This document shows positions 51,973 through 61,480 of a DNA stretch of 64,000 nucleotides, piece after piece (position 1 is the first letter of the stretch; every line of letters starts with the position of its first letter). Origin of the DNA: Nocardia blacklockiae (GTDB lineage: Bacteria; Actinomycetota; Actinomycetes; Mycobacteriales; Mycobacteriaceae); the NCBI RefSeq assembly GCF_015477355.1, contig NZ_JADLRJ010000015.1:62001-126000 (forward strand), given 5' to 3'. The notes under the pieces were generated by a model. That model worked only from the letters and a program-made list of their open reading frames with translations. It made no database searches and was not told the origin of the DNA. A program made the translations under genes and the position numbers.

Positions 51973-53015
51973 CAGCAGGCCTTTCCGGGTACGGGGACAC
52001 AGAATTCGCCGACCAGCGCGGCGGGATCGACCGTCTCGCCGGGCACCTCCGCGCCGGGTTCGCCGACCTGCATCCCGCCCTCCGGCAGCGCCATGTCCCG
52101 CAGCTGCCCGGCGATGCCGTGCACGGAGTCGACCAGGGGCCCGAGCCGTTCGCCGAGCGTCTCGAGTTCGTCGACGGCGTCGGCGAGCTGACGGGCCATC
52201 GGTTTCAAGGTGCCCTCCCAGGACGGTTGCAGGGCGCCGACCCGGCCGAACACCGTGCGCAACAGCCGCACCGCCACCCGCACCTCGGCCCGCTTGTCGG
52301 TGAGCATGGTCTCGAGCAGGTTTATCTTCTCGATCATGCGGCGCAGCTGGCCCTTGCCGAGATCGACGACGCCGAGATACTCCGCCGCGATCGCCAGCGC
52401 CTTCGACACGTCGGCGCGCTGCTGGTTCAGGACGTCGACGAGATGCTCCGCGCCGCCGAGCATGTCGCGAATGCTGCCGGGCGCGCCGGTGAGGGCGTCG
52501 GCGAGCGCGGACACGTTGGCGCGCAACGTCTCTCCGTCGATGCCGCGCAGCGGGGCGTCGGCGTCCTGGAAGGTCTGCATCAGGCTGTAGGGCAGCCGCA
52601 CCCGATCCGCCGGAATCGCGTTGTGTCCCAGCGGCTTCGTCCCGGCGGGGAAGACCGCGACGTAGTTGCCGCCGACGAGGGTGAGCATCCGGACGTCGAG
52701 GGTGGTCTCGTCGCCGAGGAAGACGTCGGCGTCGACGGTGAACCGCATGAGCACCCGATCCGGGTGCAGCTCCAGCGATTTCACCGTGCCGACCGAGATG
52801 CCCGCGAGCCGCACCTCGTCGCCGGGCTTCACCGATTCGGCCTCCTCCAGGACGGCGAGGTAGGTGCGCTGGCCGAACGGCACCGCGTACAGCACGGCGA
52901 CGGCCAGCAGCGCGAGCACCACCAGCACCGCGCCGAGCAGGCCCGTGCTCAGTTCGCGCCCGGCGGTGCCGCGCCGGGGAAGCAGCGGGCGCACCCGCGT
53001 GATCAGCGATTGCAT
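51972..53015 (-). CDS. mceC: Mce family protein MceC
   Basis: 347 residues, membrane anchor at about 25-45 and MCE domain about 48-135 (SVKPGDEVRLAGISVGTVKSLELHPDRVLMRFTVD). The C-terminus ends VPVPGKAC. It overlaps mceB by 13 bases, so translation is coupled. Confidence 0.9.
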   Translation of the reverse strand: MQSLITRVRPLLPRRGTAGRELSTGLLGAVLVVLALLAVAVLYAVPFGQRTYLAVLEEAESVKPGDEVRLAGISVGTVKSLELHPDRVLMRFTVDADVFLGDETTLDVRMLTLVGGNYVAVFPAGTKPLGHNAIPADRVRLPYSLMQTFQDADAPLRGIDGETLRANVSALADALTGAPGSIRDMLGGAEHLVDVLNQQRADVSKALAIAAEYLGVVDLGKGQLRRMIEKINLLETMLTDKRAEVRVAVRLLRTVFGRVGALQPSWEGTLKPMARQLADAVDELETLGERLGPLVDSVHGIAGQLRDMALPEGGMQVGEPGAEVPGETVDPAALVGEFCVPVPGKAC

Positions 53016-54010
53016 ATCGACACCCGTTGTCCGGCGATGAGTACCTCCAACGGCTGGGGCACGGCCGCGGTGCCCTTGCTGCACACCGGCGTCGAATCCG
53101 GAATGCGGTGCGGCAGCGAGGCATTGAGTGCGGCAAGCGCCGCGGGCAGCCGCCCGAGAATGTCGACGATCGCCGCCGGATCGGGGATCAGCCGCCGCAG
53201 GATGGCCTCGACGTCCGGATTGTCGTCCACGGTGAAACCCAGTGTGGCCAGCAGACTGTCGGCCGGCCGCAGCACCGGCGGCGCGGTGAGCGAGAAGTCG
53301 ATCAGCCCGACGACGTTGCGCTGCAACGAATCGAAGATGTCGGCGATATTGGCGACCAGGGTGACCAGCGGCGCCGACCGGCCGCCGATCTTGTCGGAGA
53401 TCTCGGACATGTTGCGTACCAGGGTGGTGATGACGTGCTGACGGTCGGTGACGTAACCGGCCAGCGCGCCGATCGCGTCGAGAGCGGGCCCGATGCCGCT
53501 GCCGTTGCCCTCGATCACCGCGAGCATGCTCTCGGTGAACCGGTTGAGCGTTTCCGGCGACAGCGTCGCCAGCACCGGCTTCAGGCCGTTGAACAGGCTG
53601 GTCACGTCGAACGAGGGCACGGTGTGCTCGGGGCCGACGGTGACGCCGGGCCCCAGCCGGGCACCGGGATCGGGCGGATGCTGGATGTCGACGTAGCGCT
53701 GCCCGATCAGGTTCTGGTAGCGGATTGCGAGCGTGCTGCGCTCGAACAGCGGCGTCGCGGTGTCGAGGCGGAACCGCACCTCGGCCCGGTTGCCGTGCAG
53801 CGCGATCGTTTCCACCTTGCCGACCTGCACGCCGCGCAGCCGCACGTCGTCGCCGGTCCGCAGGCCGTTCACGTCGGTGAACACCGCGGTGCGGGTTTCG
53901 GTGCGGCCCGCCACCGGCCGCTGGATCGCCGTCACGACGGCGGCCAGCAGGAGCACCGTCGCGACGGTGAACAGCGCCAGTCGCCAGAGCGCGCCGCGCA
54001 CGGTCGTCAT
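53003..54010 (-). CDS. mceB: Mce family protein MceB
   Basis: 335 residues, anchor at about 10-30, MCE domain about 38-125 (GLRTGDDVRLRGVQVGKVETIALHGNRAEVRFRLD), conserved NLIGQRYVDI and the C-terminal CSKGTAAVPQPLEVLIAGQRVSICNR with two cysteines. Start overlaps the mceA stop (ATGA). Confidence 0.9.
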   Translation of the reverse strand: MTTVRGALWRLALFTVATVLLLAAVVTAIQRPVAGRTETRTAVFTDVNGLRTGDDVRLRGVQVGKVETIALHGNRAEVRFRLDTATPLFERSTLAIRYQNLIGQRYVDIQHPPDPGARLGPGVTVGPEHTVPSFDVTSLFNGLKPVLATLSPETLNRFTESMLAVIEGNGSGIGPALDAIGALAGYVTDRQHVITTLVRNMSEISDKIGGRSAPLVTLVANIADIFDSLQRNVVGLIDFSLTAPPVLRPADSLLATLGFTVDDNPDVEAILRRLIPDPAAIVDILGRLPAALAALNASLPHRIPDSTPVCSKGTAAVPQPLEVLIAGQRVSICNR

Positions 54011-55053
54011 CGCCCGCCTCCGTTCGTCACCGGAATACCCAGCGGCACCGCGAGTGCCGGGACACCTCGCAGGTCGACCTCGGCCTGGAGCACCGGGCCG
54101 TCGGGGGTGTCGGGCATGGCCGCGCGCCAGCGGTCCAGCATCTCGCGCAGCTCCGCGCCGGAGCGCTGCGGCGCGGGCACCAGCTGCGCCAGCAGCCGCA
54201 GCACCGGCACACCGAGCTCGGTGTAGCCCGCGAACGCGGTCTCCGCCTTCGTCAAAGTCTGTGTCACAGTGGGGAACAGCTGGTCGATGACCATCGCGAT
54301 ACCGGCGTCGACGCGGGCCCGGTCGGTGCGCAGCGTGTCGATGCGGTACACCCGGTCCAGCACGTCGACGATCGAGTCGATGAACTGCCCGCCGCCGCCG
54401 AGGGTCGCCCCGAACCGGCCCAGCACCAGTGACGGCTGCACGTTCTGCACGTCGGTGACGGTGCGGGCGAGCACGACGACCGATTCCAGGAACGGCGTGA
54501 ACGCCCGGGTCTCCGCGGCGAGTGTGGCCAGCAGCGTCGCCATCCGCGGCGTGAGCACGGCGTCACCGACCTGCGACAGGTTGCGGAGCAGGTGTCCCAT
54601 GGTCGCGTCGTACACGGCGTCGGCGGCGGTCAGGTCGACCTCGGTGCCCGGCCGCAGCGGCGGCCCGCCCGGTCCGCGCCGCAGCTCGATCTCGCTGATG
54701 CCGAACAGGTTTCCCGCGGCGTAGTCCACCCGCAGGCTGGCATCCAGGCCGGGCAGCCGAAACCGGTCCAACTGTACGGTGATCCGCTGGGTGCCCCGCT
54801 CGGCCGGGCTGATCCCGGCGACGCGGCCGACCTGCACGCCGTCGAGGCGCACCGGCGTGCCCGCCACGATGCCGTCCCCGATCCGGCTGGTACGCACGGT
54901 GATTCGCAGTCCGTCGTCGCCGCGCTCGGCGCGGTACACCGCGGTCACGAACACCGCGAGCACCGCCAGCACGATCGCCGTCACTCCGACCAGCAGCGCG
55001 CGCCGGCGATCGACGGTCACTCCCGGCATGGCATAGTTCGGCATCCGCGTCAC
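54007..55053 (-). CDS. mceA: Mce family protein MceA
   Basis: 348 residues from GTG 55053, chosen because it overlaps the YrbEB stop (GTGA) like the other junctions; ATG 55044 is the alternative. Anchor at about 15-38, MCE domain about 45-130 (GIVAGTPVRLDGVQVGRVAGISPAERGTQRITVQLD), NLFGISEIEL. It is somewhat shorter than typical mycobacterial MceA but complete. Confidence 0.9.
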   Translation of the reverse strand: MTRMPNYAMPGVTVDRRRALLVGVTAIVLAVLAVFVTAVYRAERGDDGLRITVRTSRIGDGIVAGTPVRLDGVQVGRVAGISPAERGTQRITVQLDRFRLPGLDASLRVDYAAGNLFGISEIELRRGPGGPPLRPGTEVDLTAADAVYDATMGHLLRNLSQVGDAVLTPRMATLLATLAAETRAFTPFLESVVVLARTVTDVQNVQPSLVLGRFGATLGGGGQFIDSIVDVLDRVYRIDTLRTDRARVDAGIAMVIDQLFPTVTQTLTKAETAFAGYTELGVPVLRLLAQLVPAPQRSGAELREMLDRWRAAMPDTPDGPVLQAEVDLRGVPALAVPLGIPVTNGGGR

Positions 55054-55910
55054 CCCGTGAAGGTCACCGCGGAGCTGACGCCCCACAGCGCGATCGACAA
55101 CACCATGTCCAGCGCGATGATCGCCACCGAGCTGGCCCGCACCGCGCGGCCGGACGCGATGCCCACGCCCTCCGGCCCGCCCGTGGCGAAGAATCCGTAG
55201 TAGGAGTGCACCAGGATGACGGTGGTGGCGAAGACGGCCACCTTGATCACCGCCGCGATCACGTCGAATCCGGCCACGAACTGGAAGAAGTAGTGGTCGT
55301 AGACCCCGGCGGACTGGCCGTGCACCAGGGTGATCAGCCCGCGGCAGGACAGATACGACAGGATCAGCGCGATCAGGAAGGTCGGCACCATCGCGACCGC
55401 GCCCGCGATCACCCGCGTCGTCACCACGAACGGCACCGAGCGCAGACCGAACGCCTCGAGCGCGTCGATCTCCTCGCTGATCCGCATCGAGCCGATCTCC
55501 GCGGTCATCCGGCAGCCCGCCTGCCCGGCGAACCCGACCGCCGCCGCGATCGGCGCCAGCTCCCGGGTGATGGCGTAGGCCGACACGATCCCGGTCACCG
55601 GGCCCATGCTCAAAATGTCCAGGGTGGCAAAGGATTCGATGCCCACCGAGGCGCCCATCACCAGCCCCAGCACGATCATCATCGGCACCGTGCCGCCGCC
55701 CACGATCACCGACCCGGCGCCCCACGTCATATTCGACACCGCGCGCATCGTCTCGTCCCGGTAGCGGCGCAGGGTCAGCGGAATCGACGACAGCACTTGC
55801 CAAGTGAAGGCGAGGGCGAAGCCGATCGACTCCACCCGCCCCAGCCCGTAGCGCCGATACCACCGCGCCACCGCGGCGAAACCCCTTGGTGTGTAGGTGC
55901 TTACGGCCAT
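55050..55910 (-). CDS. yrbEB: YrbE/MlaE-type ABC permease, second copy
   Basis: 286 residues with five to six membrane helices and the MlaE signature EIGSMRISEEIDALEAFGLRSV (about 145-165). It pairs with YrbEA to form the inner-membrane permease for the Mce channel; the ATPase (MceG/Mkl) is not in this window. Start overlaps the yrbEA stop (TGATG). Confidence 0.93.
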   Translation of the reverse strand: MAVSTYTPRGFAAVARWYRRYGLGRVESIGFALAFTWQVLSSIPLTLRRYRDETMRAVSNMTWGAGSVIVGGGTVPMMIVLGLVMGASVGIESFATLDILSMGPVTGIVSAYAITRELAPIAAAVGFAGQAGCRMTAEIGSMRISEEIDALEAFGLRSVPFVVTTRVIAGAVAMVPTFLIALILSYLSCRGLITLVHGQSAGVYDHYFFQFVAGFDVIAAVIKVAVFATTVILVHSYYGFFATGGPEGVGIASGRAVRASSVAIIALDMVLSIALWGVSSAVTFTG

Positions 55911-56764
55911 CACGCCAGCCTCGTCGGGAGGAACATGGCGGTGATCTGTGTGATCACCAGGTTCACCAGCACGATCGCCACCACCGACAGCACCACCGCG
56001 GCATTCACCGCGTCGGCCACCCCGCGCGGGCCGCCGCGGGCCTCGAGTCCGCGCTGGCAGGCGATCACCACCACCAGGAACCCGAAGATCATCGCCTTCA
56101 GCAGCGAGATCCACACGTCGGTGAGCGTGGTGAACGAGCCGAAGGTGGCCCAGTAGCTACCGGGCGTGACATTCCGGCCGCCGATGGCGACCGCGTATCC
56201 GGCCAGCACGCCCACGACGATGATCAGCACGTTGAGCAGCGGCGCGACCAGCAGCATGGCCACCGTGCGCGGGATGACCAGCCGGTGCACCGGGCTGATG
56301 CCCATGGTGTTCAGCGCGTCGATCTCCTCGCGGATGGTGCGCGCGCCCAGATCGGCGGCGATCGCGGCCGCACCCGCGCCGCCGAGCAGGAACCCCGTGG
56401 CCAGCGGCGCGCCCTGCTTGATGACCCCGAGCCCGCCGGTCGCGCCGAGCAGCGAGTCCGCGCCCAGGCTGTGCACGAGATTGCCGACCTGCACCGAGAC
56501 GATGACGCCGAACGGGATCGCCATCAGCACCGCCGGGATCGCGGTCACCGTCACCAGCCACCACGCCTGCAGCGCGGCCTCGCGCCACTGCAGCCGGCCG
56601 CGCAGCGTGTCGCCGAGGGCGCCGGTCACCGTTTCCTCGGCCATGCCCACAGCTCGCCCGAAGGTGCGCAGCGCCGCGATCAGGGTGTCGGAGACCGTGT
56701 CGCGCGCCACCCTGGTCAGGGAGCGGCCCGCGGTCGTCGCCCGGTTCGAATTCGTCACCGTCAC
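55910..56764 (-). CDS. yrbEA: YrbE/MlaE-type ABC permease, first gene of the mce operon
   Basis: 284 residues. Signature ADLGARTIREEIDALNTMGISPVHRLVIPR (about 140-168), with helices around 80-105, 130, 180-205 and 230-280. GTG 56764 is used; the ribosome site is weak. First gene of the eight-gene lipid-uptake operon and divergent from the DszC-like gene at 56996, so a 231-nt region holds both promoters. Confidence 0.92.
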   Translation of the reverse strand: MTVTNSNRATTAGRSLTRVARDTVSDTLIAALRTFGRAVGMAEETVTGALGDTLRGRLQWREAALQAWWLVTVTAIPAVLMAIPFGVIVSVQVGNLVHSLGADSLLGATGGLGVIKQGAPLATGFLLGGAGAAAIAADLGARTIREEIDALNTMGISPVHRLVIPRTVAMLLVAPLLNVLIIVVGVLAGYAVAIGGRNVTPGSYWATFGSFTTLTDVWISLLKAMIFGFLVVVIACQRGLEARGGPRGVADAVNAAVVLSVVAIVLVNLVITQITAMFLPTRLA

Positions 56765-56995
56765 AGGAGCTTCCGATTTCGTTCGCTGTCACCGAATCGG
56801 TCCCGAGCCGATCGGTCGGCTCATTGGTACGGCAGGATTCCTTTGATCATGAACGGAACCGGGCAAGGCTGGGCAGATCCCCAACGCGAACGCGGCGAAC
56901 CGCCGGGAAGTCACAACGGACCGGGCCGCGCGGGTGTTTCGATCGCGCTGCGCACAACCGGTGAACACACCGGGGATCGTGGGTGATGGTGAGGC

Positions 56996-58219
56996 ATGAC
57001 TTCCACCGCTGCGCCCGCTGTGACCGATGCCGAACTGGACGCGGTCTTCGCCCCGATCTACGAGCGAATCGCCGCCGGTGCCGTCGATCGCGAGATCGAC
57101 CGCACGCTGCCCTACGACGAAGTGGCCGAACTACGCGCCGCACGCCTCGGCGCGCTGCGGGTGCCCGCCGAGTTCGGCGGGTACGGCGCGAGCGTGCGGC
57201 AGCTGTTCCGGCAATTGATCGAGCTGGCCGCGGCCGAGTCGAACATCCCGCAGGCGCTGCGCGTGCACTTCTCGTTCGTGGAGGACCAGCTGCTGGCCGA
57301 GCCGGGGCCGGTGCGCGAGCGGTGGCTGCGCGCGGCGGGCGAGGGCGTGCTGGTCGGCAACGCCATCACCGAACCCGGCGTCGGAGCGGTCGGGCGCTAT
57401 CAGACGCGGCTCACCCGCGACGGGGATCGCCTGCTGCTCAACGGCGTCAAGTACTACAGCACCGGATCGCTCTACGCCGATTACATCCTCGCCGCCGCCG
57501 ATCGCGACGGCGAGCGGGTCGGGGTGCTGGTCGACGCGCAGGCCGCCGGGGTCCGCCAGCACGACGACTGGGACGGCTTCGGTCAGCGGCTGACCGCCAG
57601 CGGCACTACGGAGTTCACCGACGTGGTGGTCGCGGAGGACCGGGTGCTCGGGCCGGGCTACGGTGTCGCGGGCCCGACCTACGTGACGTCGTATCTGCAA
57701 CTGGTGCAGCTGGCCGTTCTCGCGGGCATCGCCCAGCGCGCCGAACGCGATGCGCGCGAATGGGTCTCGCAGCGCACCCGCACCTACACCCACGCCGTGG
57801 CCGACCTGCCGCGGCACGATCCGCTGGTGCAGCAGGTGATCGGGCGGCTGTCCGCGGCCGCGTTCGGCGCCCGCGCCGCCGTGCTCGCGGTCGCCGACGT
57901 TCTCGACGAGGTGCTCAGCGGCGACGCGACGGACGAGAAGGGTTTGGTCCGCGCCGAATTGGCGGCGGCGCAGGCGCAGCTCGCCGTCATCGACACCGTG
58001 CTGCCCGCCACCAGTCAGCTGTTCGAGGTGGGCGGCGCGTCGGTGACCTCGGAGCGGCTGCGGCTGGATCGGCACTGGCGCAACGCCCGCACCGTCTCCG
58101 TGCACAACCCGGCGATCTTCAAGGCGCGCGCCATCGGCGACCACCTGCTCAACGGCGCCGACCTGCCGTTCGCCTGGAGCGCCGGCGAGCGCACCGGCGG
58201 TTCGGAGGCCGCGCGGTGA
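56996..58219 (+). CDS. Acyl-CoA-dehydrogenase-fold flavin monooxygenase (DszC/SfnB-like)
   Basis: 407 residues. The fold has the N-terminal helices, a middle beta domain (GNAITEPGVGAVGRYQTRL) and C-terminal four-helix bundle ending with LDRHWRNARTVSVHNPAIFKARAIGDHLLNG, the pattern of DszC/SfnB-type monooxygenases rather than true acyl-CoA dehydrogenases: no catalytic Glu motif of the latter is evident. The family uses reduced FMN and oxygen on sulfides, sulfones or aromatics. Its stop overlaps the start of the LLM monooxygenase (GTGA), and the two must function together. No flavin reductase adjoins. Confidence 0.87.
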   Translation: MTSTAAPAVTDAELDAVFAPIYERIAAGAVDREIDRTLPYDEVAELRAARLGALRVPAEFGGYGASVRQLFRQLIELAAAESNIPQALRVHFSFVEDQLLAEPGPVRERWLRAAGEGVLVGNAITEPGVGAVGRYQTRLTRDGDRLLLNGVKYYSTGSLYADYILAAADRDGERVGVLVDAQAAGVRQHDDWDGFGQRLTASGTTEFTDVVVAEDRVLGPGYGVAGPTYVTSYLQLVQLAVLAGIAQRAERDAREWVSQRTRTYTHAVADLPRHDPLVQQVIGRLSAAAFGARAAVLAVADVLDEVLSGDATDEKGLVRAELAAAQAQLAVIDTVLPATSQLFEVGGASVTSERLRLDRHWRNARTVSVHNPAIFKARAIGDHLLNGADLPFAWSAGERTGGSEAAR

Positions 58220-59652
58220 CGCGACGCATCCGGTTCAACGCCTTCGACATGAACTGCGTCGCCCACCAGTCGCCCGGCCTGTGGCGGCATCCCGACGACC
58301 GGTCGCACCGGTACAAGGAGCTGAGCTACTGGACCGAACTCGCGAAGCTGTTGGAGCGCGGCCGGTTCGACGGCATCTTCATCGCCGACGTGCTCGGCAC
58401 CTACGACGTCTACGGCGGCAACGACGTCGCGGCGCTGCGGCAGGGCGCGCAGATCCCGGTGGCCGATCCGCTGCTGCTGGTCTCGGCGATGGCCGCGGCG
58501 ACCGAGCACCTCGGGTTCGGGATCACCACCGGCACCGGGTTCGAACACCCGTATCCGTTCGCCCGCCGCCTGTCCACGCTCGACCATCTCACCGGCGGGC
58601 GGATCGGCTGGAACGTCGTGACGGGCTATCTGCCCTCCGCCGCACGCAATTTCGGCGCGGACGACCAACTCGACCACGACGAGCGCTACAACCAGGCCGA
58701 CGAGTACCTGGAGGTGCTGTACAAGCTCTGGGAAGGCTCGTGGGAGGACGACGCGGTGGTGCGCGACGCCGCCCGGGGCGTCTACGTCGATCCGGCGAAG
58801 GTGCATCACATCGGGCACCGCGGCCGCCACTACACGGTGCCGGGCATTCATCTGTCCGAGCCCTCGCCGCAGCGCACGCCGGTGATCTACCAGGCCGGGG
58901 CGTCGCCGCGCGGCGTGCGGTTCGCGGCGGAGAACGCGGAGGCGATCTTCGTCGCCGCGCCGTCGAAACGAGTGCTCGCACAGACCGTTTCGAATATCCG
59001 GGACGCGCTGGAAGCGGCGGGACGGGGCCGGTACGCCGCGCGCGTCTACGCCCTGTCCACCATCGTCACGGCGGCGACCGACGACGAGGCGCGGCGCAAG
59101 CACGAGGAGTACCTGTCCTACGCCAGCATCGAGGGCGGGCTGGTGTTCATGTCGGGCTGGATGGGAATCGACCTGTCCCGCTACGACCTCGACGACCCGA
59201 TCGGTCAGGTGGAGAGTAATGCGATCCGCTCGGCGGTGGCGGCATTCCAGGAGTTCGACGACGACGGCCGGGAATGGACGGTGCGCGACATCGGGCGCTG
59301 GGCCGGGATCGGCGGCATCGGACCGGTTTTCGTCGGTTCCGGGACCACGGTCGCGGATCGGTTGCAGGAATGGGTGGCCGAGACCGACGTCGACGGATTC
59401 AACCTGGCCTACGCCGTGACGCCGGGATCGTTCGAAGACGTTGTCCGGCACGTGGTTCCGGTGCTGACCGAGCGCGGGGCCTATCCGAGCGAGTATGTCC
59501 CCGGCACCCTGCGCCACGCGCTGTTCGGCGCCGGTGACCGGCTGCCGGCCGAGCATCGCGGCGCGCGCTACCGGCTCGGCGGGCCCGGCTCCACGGTGCT
59601 GTCCGACGCCGAATCCCGGCCCGGCACAGTGGCTTCCCTCGATTCTCGCTGA
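58216..59652 (+). CDS. LLM-class monooxygenase (DszA/NtaA family)
   Basis: 478 residues of the luciferase-like superfamily. HPYPFARRLSTLDHLTGGRIGWNVVTGYLPSAARNFG (about 115-150), the DERYNQADEYLEVLYKLWEGSWEDDAV block and VIYQAGASPRGVRFAAENAEAIFV correspond to DszA and NtaA. Translationally coupled to the DszC-like gene, and followed 44 nt later by the StyA-like gene. DszA opens the ring of sulfones; here the substrate is unknown. A FMN reductase must come from elsewhere. Confidence 0.9.
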   Translation: MTRRIRFNAFDMNCVAHQSPGLWRHPDDRSHRYKELSYWTELAKLLERGRFDGIFIADVLGTYDVYGGNDVAALRQGAQIPVADPLLLVSAMAAATEHLGFGITTGTGFEHPYPFARRLSTLDHLTGGRIGWNVVTGYLPSAARNFGADDQLDHDERYNQADEYLEVLYKLWEGSWEDDAVVRDAARGVYVDPAKVHHIGHRGRHYTVPGIHLSEPSPQRTPVIYQAGASPRGVRFAAENAEAIFVAAPSKRVLAQTVSNIRDALEAAGRGRYAARVYALSTIVTAATDDEARRKHEEYLSYASIEGGLVFMSGWMGIDLSRYDLDDPIGQVESNAIRSAVAAFQEFDDDGREWTVRDIGRWAGIGGIGPVFVGSGTTVADRLQEWVAETDVDGFNLAYAVTPGSFEDVVRHVVPVLTERGAYPSEYVPGTLRHALFGAGDRLPAEHRGARYRLGGPGSTVLSDAESRPGTVASLDSR

Positions 59653-59696
59653 TCGCAATACTCCACTGTTGCCGCTTCGGACCGGAGGATTTCGTT

Positions 59697-61076
59697 ATGA
59701 CGACTCAATCCCGCTCCGAATCCACCCGCTCGGCCGCGATCATCGGCGCCGGGCAGACCGGTGTCACCGCCGCGCTCGGTCTGCTCGACGCCGGGTTCGA
59801 CGTCACGGTGTACAGCGACCGCGAGCAGCGGTCGCTGCGCGACGACGTGCCCGCCACCGGCACCGCCCTGATCTTCGGCGAGGCGCAGGCCGCCGAGGCG
59901 GCCCTCGGGCTCACCAGCTACGCCGACCGCGCGCCGCTGCACAGCGGCCTCACCGTCCGGATCGCCGCGCCGGACGCCGAACTCATCGAATTCGACGGCG
60001 CCTTCGACGATTACAGCGGCATCGCCGTGGACACCCGGCTCAAGGCCGACGACCGCCTGACCGCGTTCCAGGAGCGCGGCGGGCGGTTCGTGGTCGAGGC
60101 GGTGACGCCCGAGAAGCTCGACAGCATCGCCGCCGCACACGATCTCACCCTGGTCGCCACCGGGCGCGGCGGGCTGTCGGACCTGTTCCCGGTCGACACC
60201 GCGCGCACCGTCTACGACGCGCCGCAGCGCAGCCTGCTGACGGTCACCGTCACCGGGCTCGGCTTCGACGAGAGCGTCTTCGCGCACCGCAGCCCGGCGG
60301 GCGGGGCGCGCAGCGGCTTCTCCATCCGCGCCGACCAGGGCGAGGGCTGGTGGGGCCCGTACCTGCACAAGGACGTCGGCCCCAGCTGGGCGTTCCTGGG
60401 CTGGGCGCGGCCCGGCAGCGACTGGGAGAAGCGTTTCGCCGCAGCGGATTCCCCGGAGTCGGCGCACCGCATCGTGGTCGACCTGTACCGCGACTACCTC
60501 GACTGGGACCTGCCCGAGGTGCAGGCCACGCAGGTGATCGCCGAGGACCGCCACTCCTGGCTGAAAGGCGCGGTGCGCCCGGTGTTCCGGGCCGGCCTGG
60601 GCCACACCGCCGGCGGGCATCCGGTCGCCTCGCTCGGCGACACCTCCGTCGCCTACGACCCGATCGCCGGGCAGGGCGCGCAGAGCGGCCTGATCCAGGC
60701 GCAGCGGCTGGTCGCGGCGGCCGCCACTCACACCGGACCGTTCGACGACGCGTGGATCACCGAGCAGCACAACGGTTTCCTCGCCGCGCGCGCCGAGGCC
60801 GCCGCCCACACGACCCGCCTGTTCCTCAGCGACCCGGAACTGGGCGACATCGGCAACCTGTTCTTCGCCGCGGCAGCGGTCGACCCCAAGTTCGCCTCCG
60901 CCCTCGTCGGCCTCCTGCACCGCCCCCAGCCCTTCCAGGGCATCGACACCGTCGCCGCCGCCGAGGAATACGTCGCCTCGGTCACGGGTGAGAAGGCCTC
61001 GGATCTCCTGTCCCGCTTCGAGCCCGCCGGTCGCTTCTCCCGCTCCACCTACCCCGCCGCGGCCACCGCTCGATAG
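59697..61076 (+). CDS. Styrene/indole monooxygenase StyA-like flavoprotein
   Basis: 459 residues from ATG 59697, GGAGG at 8 nt. FAD-binding GAGQTGVTAALGLLDAG (about 18-34), the internal LVATGRGGLSDLF segment, and the C-terminal DTSVAYDPIAGQGAQSGLIQA group match the StyA family, which epoxidises alkenes or oxidises sulfides using FADH2 from a reductase (StyB), not found here. Forms the third gene of the oxygenase cluster. Confidence 0.85.
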   Translation: MTTQSRSESTRSAAIIGAGQTGVTAALGLLDAGFDVTVYSDREQRSLRDDVPATGTALIFGEAQAAEAALGLTSYADRAPLHSGLTVRIAAPDAELIEFDGAFDDYSGIAVDTRLKADDRLTAFQERGGRFVVEAVTPEKLDSIAAAHDLTLVATGRGGLSDLFPVDTARTVYDAPQRSLLTVTVTGLGFDESVFAHRSPAGGARSGFSIRADQGEGWWGPYLHKDVGPSWAFLGWARPGSDWEKRFAAADSPESAHRIVVDLYRDYLDWDLPEVQATQVIAEDRHSWLKGAVRPVFRAGLGHTAGGHPVASLGDTSVAYDPIAGQGAQSGLIQAQRLVAAAATHTGPFDDAWITEQHNGFLAARAEAAAHTTRLFLSDPELGDIGNLFFAAAAVDPKFASALVGLLHRPQPFQGIDTVAAAEEYVASVTGEKASDLLSRFEPAGRFSRSTYPAAATAR

Positions 61077-61480
61077 GTCACGTTTTCCGCACCACCGCAC
61101 TACCCCGGGTCGCCGTGGGTCTCTCGCTACCGCGCTCAGTGAGAGGCCCACGGCGCATTCGCTTCCCGTGCCGCCCAGGACGGGATGGGTATCGGCGGAC
61201 GATCGTTGGGGATGCGCTGTCGAAAGTGACATAGCCCACCGCGTGGGTACTGCCGCGGCACTACTCGCATTTCGGGTGGGCGGTATCGCCATGCACGGGG
61301 AGGAGGCCGCTCACCTGGAGCGAGCGGCGGGGAGCTGTGGTGGTAACCACACGGTCGCCCGCGCGCGGATCTTCGGTGGGCGCGGTAGTTTCGGGACGGG
61401 TCCGTGCACAGTGGACCGGCGCGGCGGCGGCGCGGGCGTTCCGGCCTGCGGCGTGGCGGTGCTCCCCCTATGCTGGTCGG
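61077..61480. other. 404-nt region without a recognisable gene
   Basis: No open frame here has a ribosome site and family resemblance. It contains the promoter of the next gene, including a -10-like TATGCT at 61469-61474, and a short GTGGT-A-ACCAC palindrome at 61342-61352. Otherwise nothing definite is seen. Confidence 0.5.
61469..61474 (+). promoter_or_regulatory. Extended -10 element, probable leaderless promoter
   Basis: TATGCT fits the actinobacterial TAnnnT -10 and ends 6 nt before GTG 61481, the spacing of leaderless transcripts that start at the initiation codon. No Shine-Dalgarno sequence precedes the GTG, which supports this reading. Confidence 0.55.
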
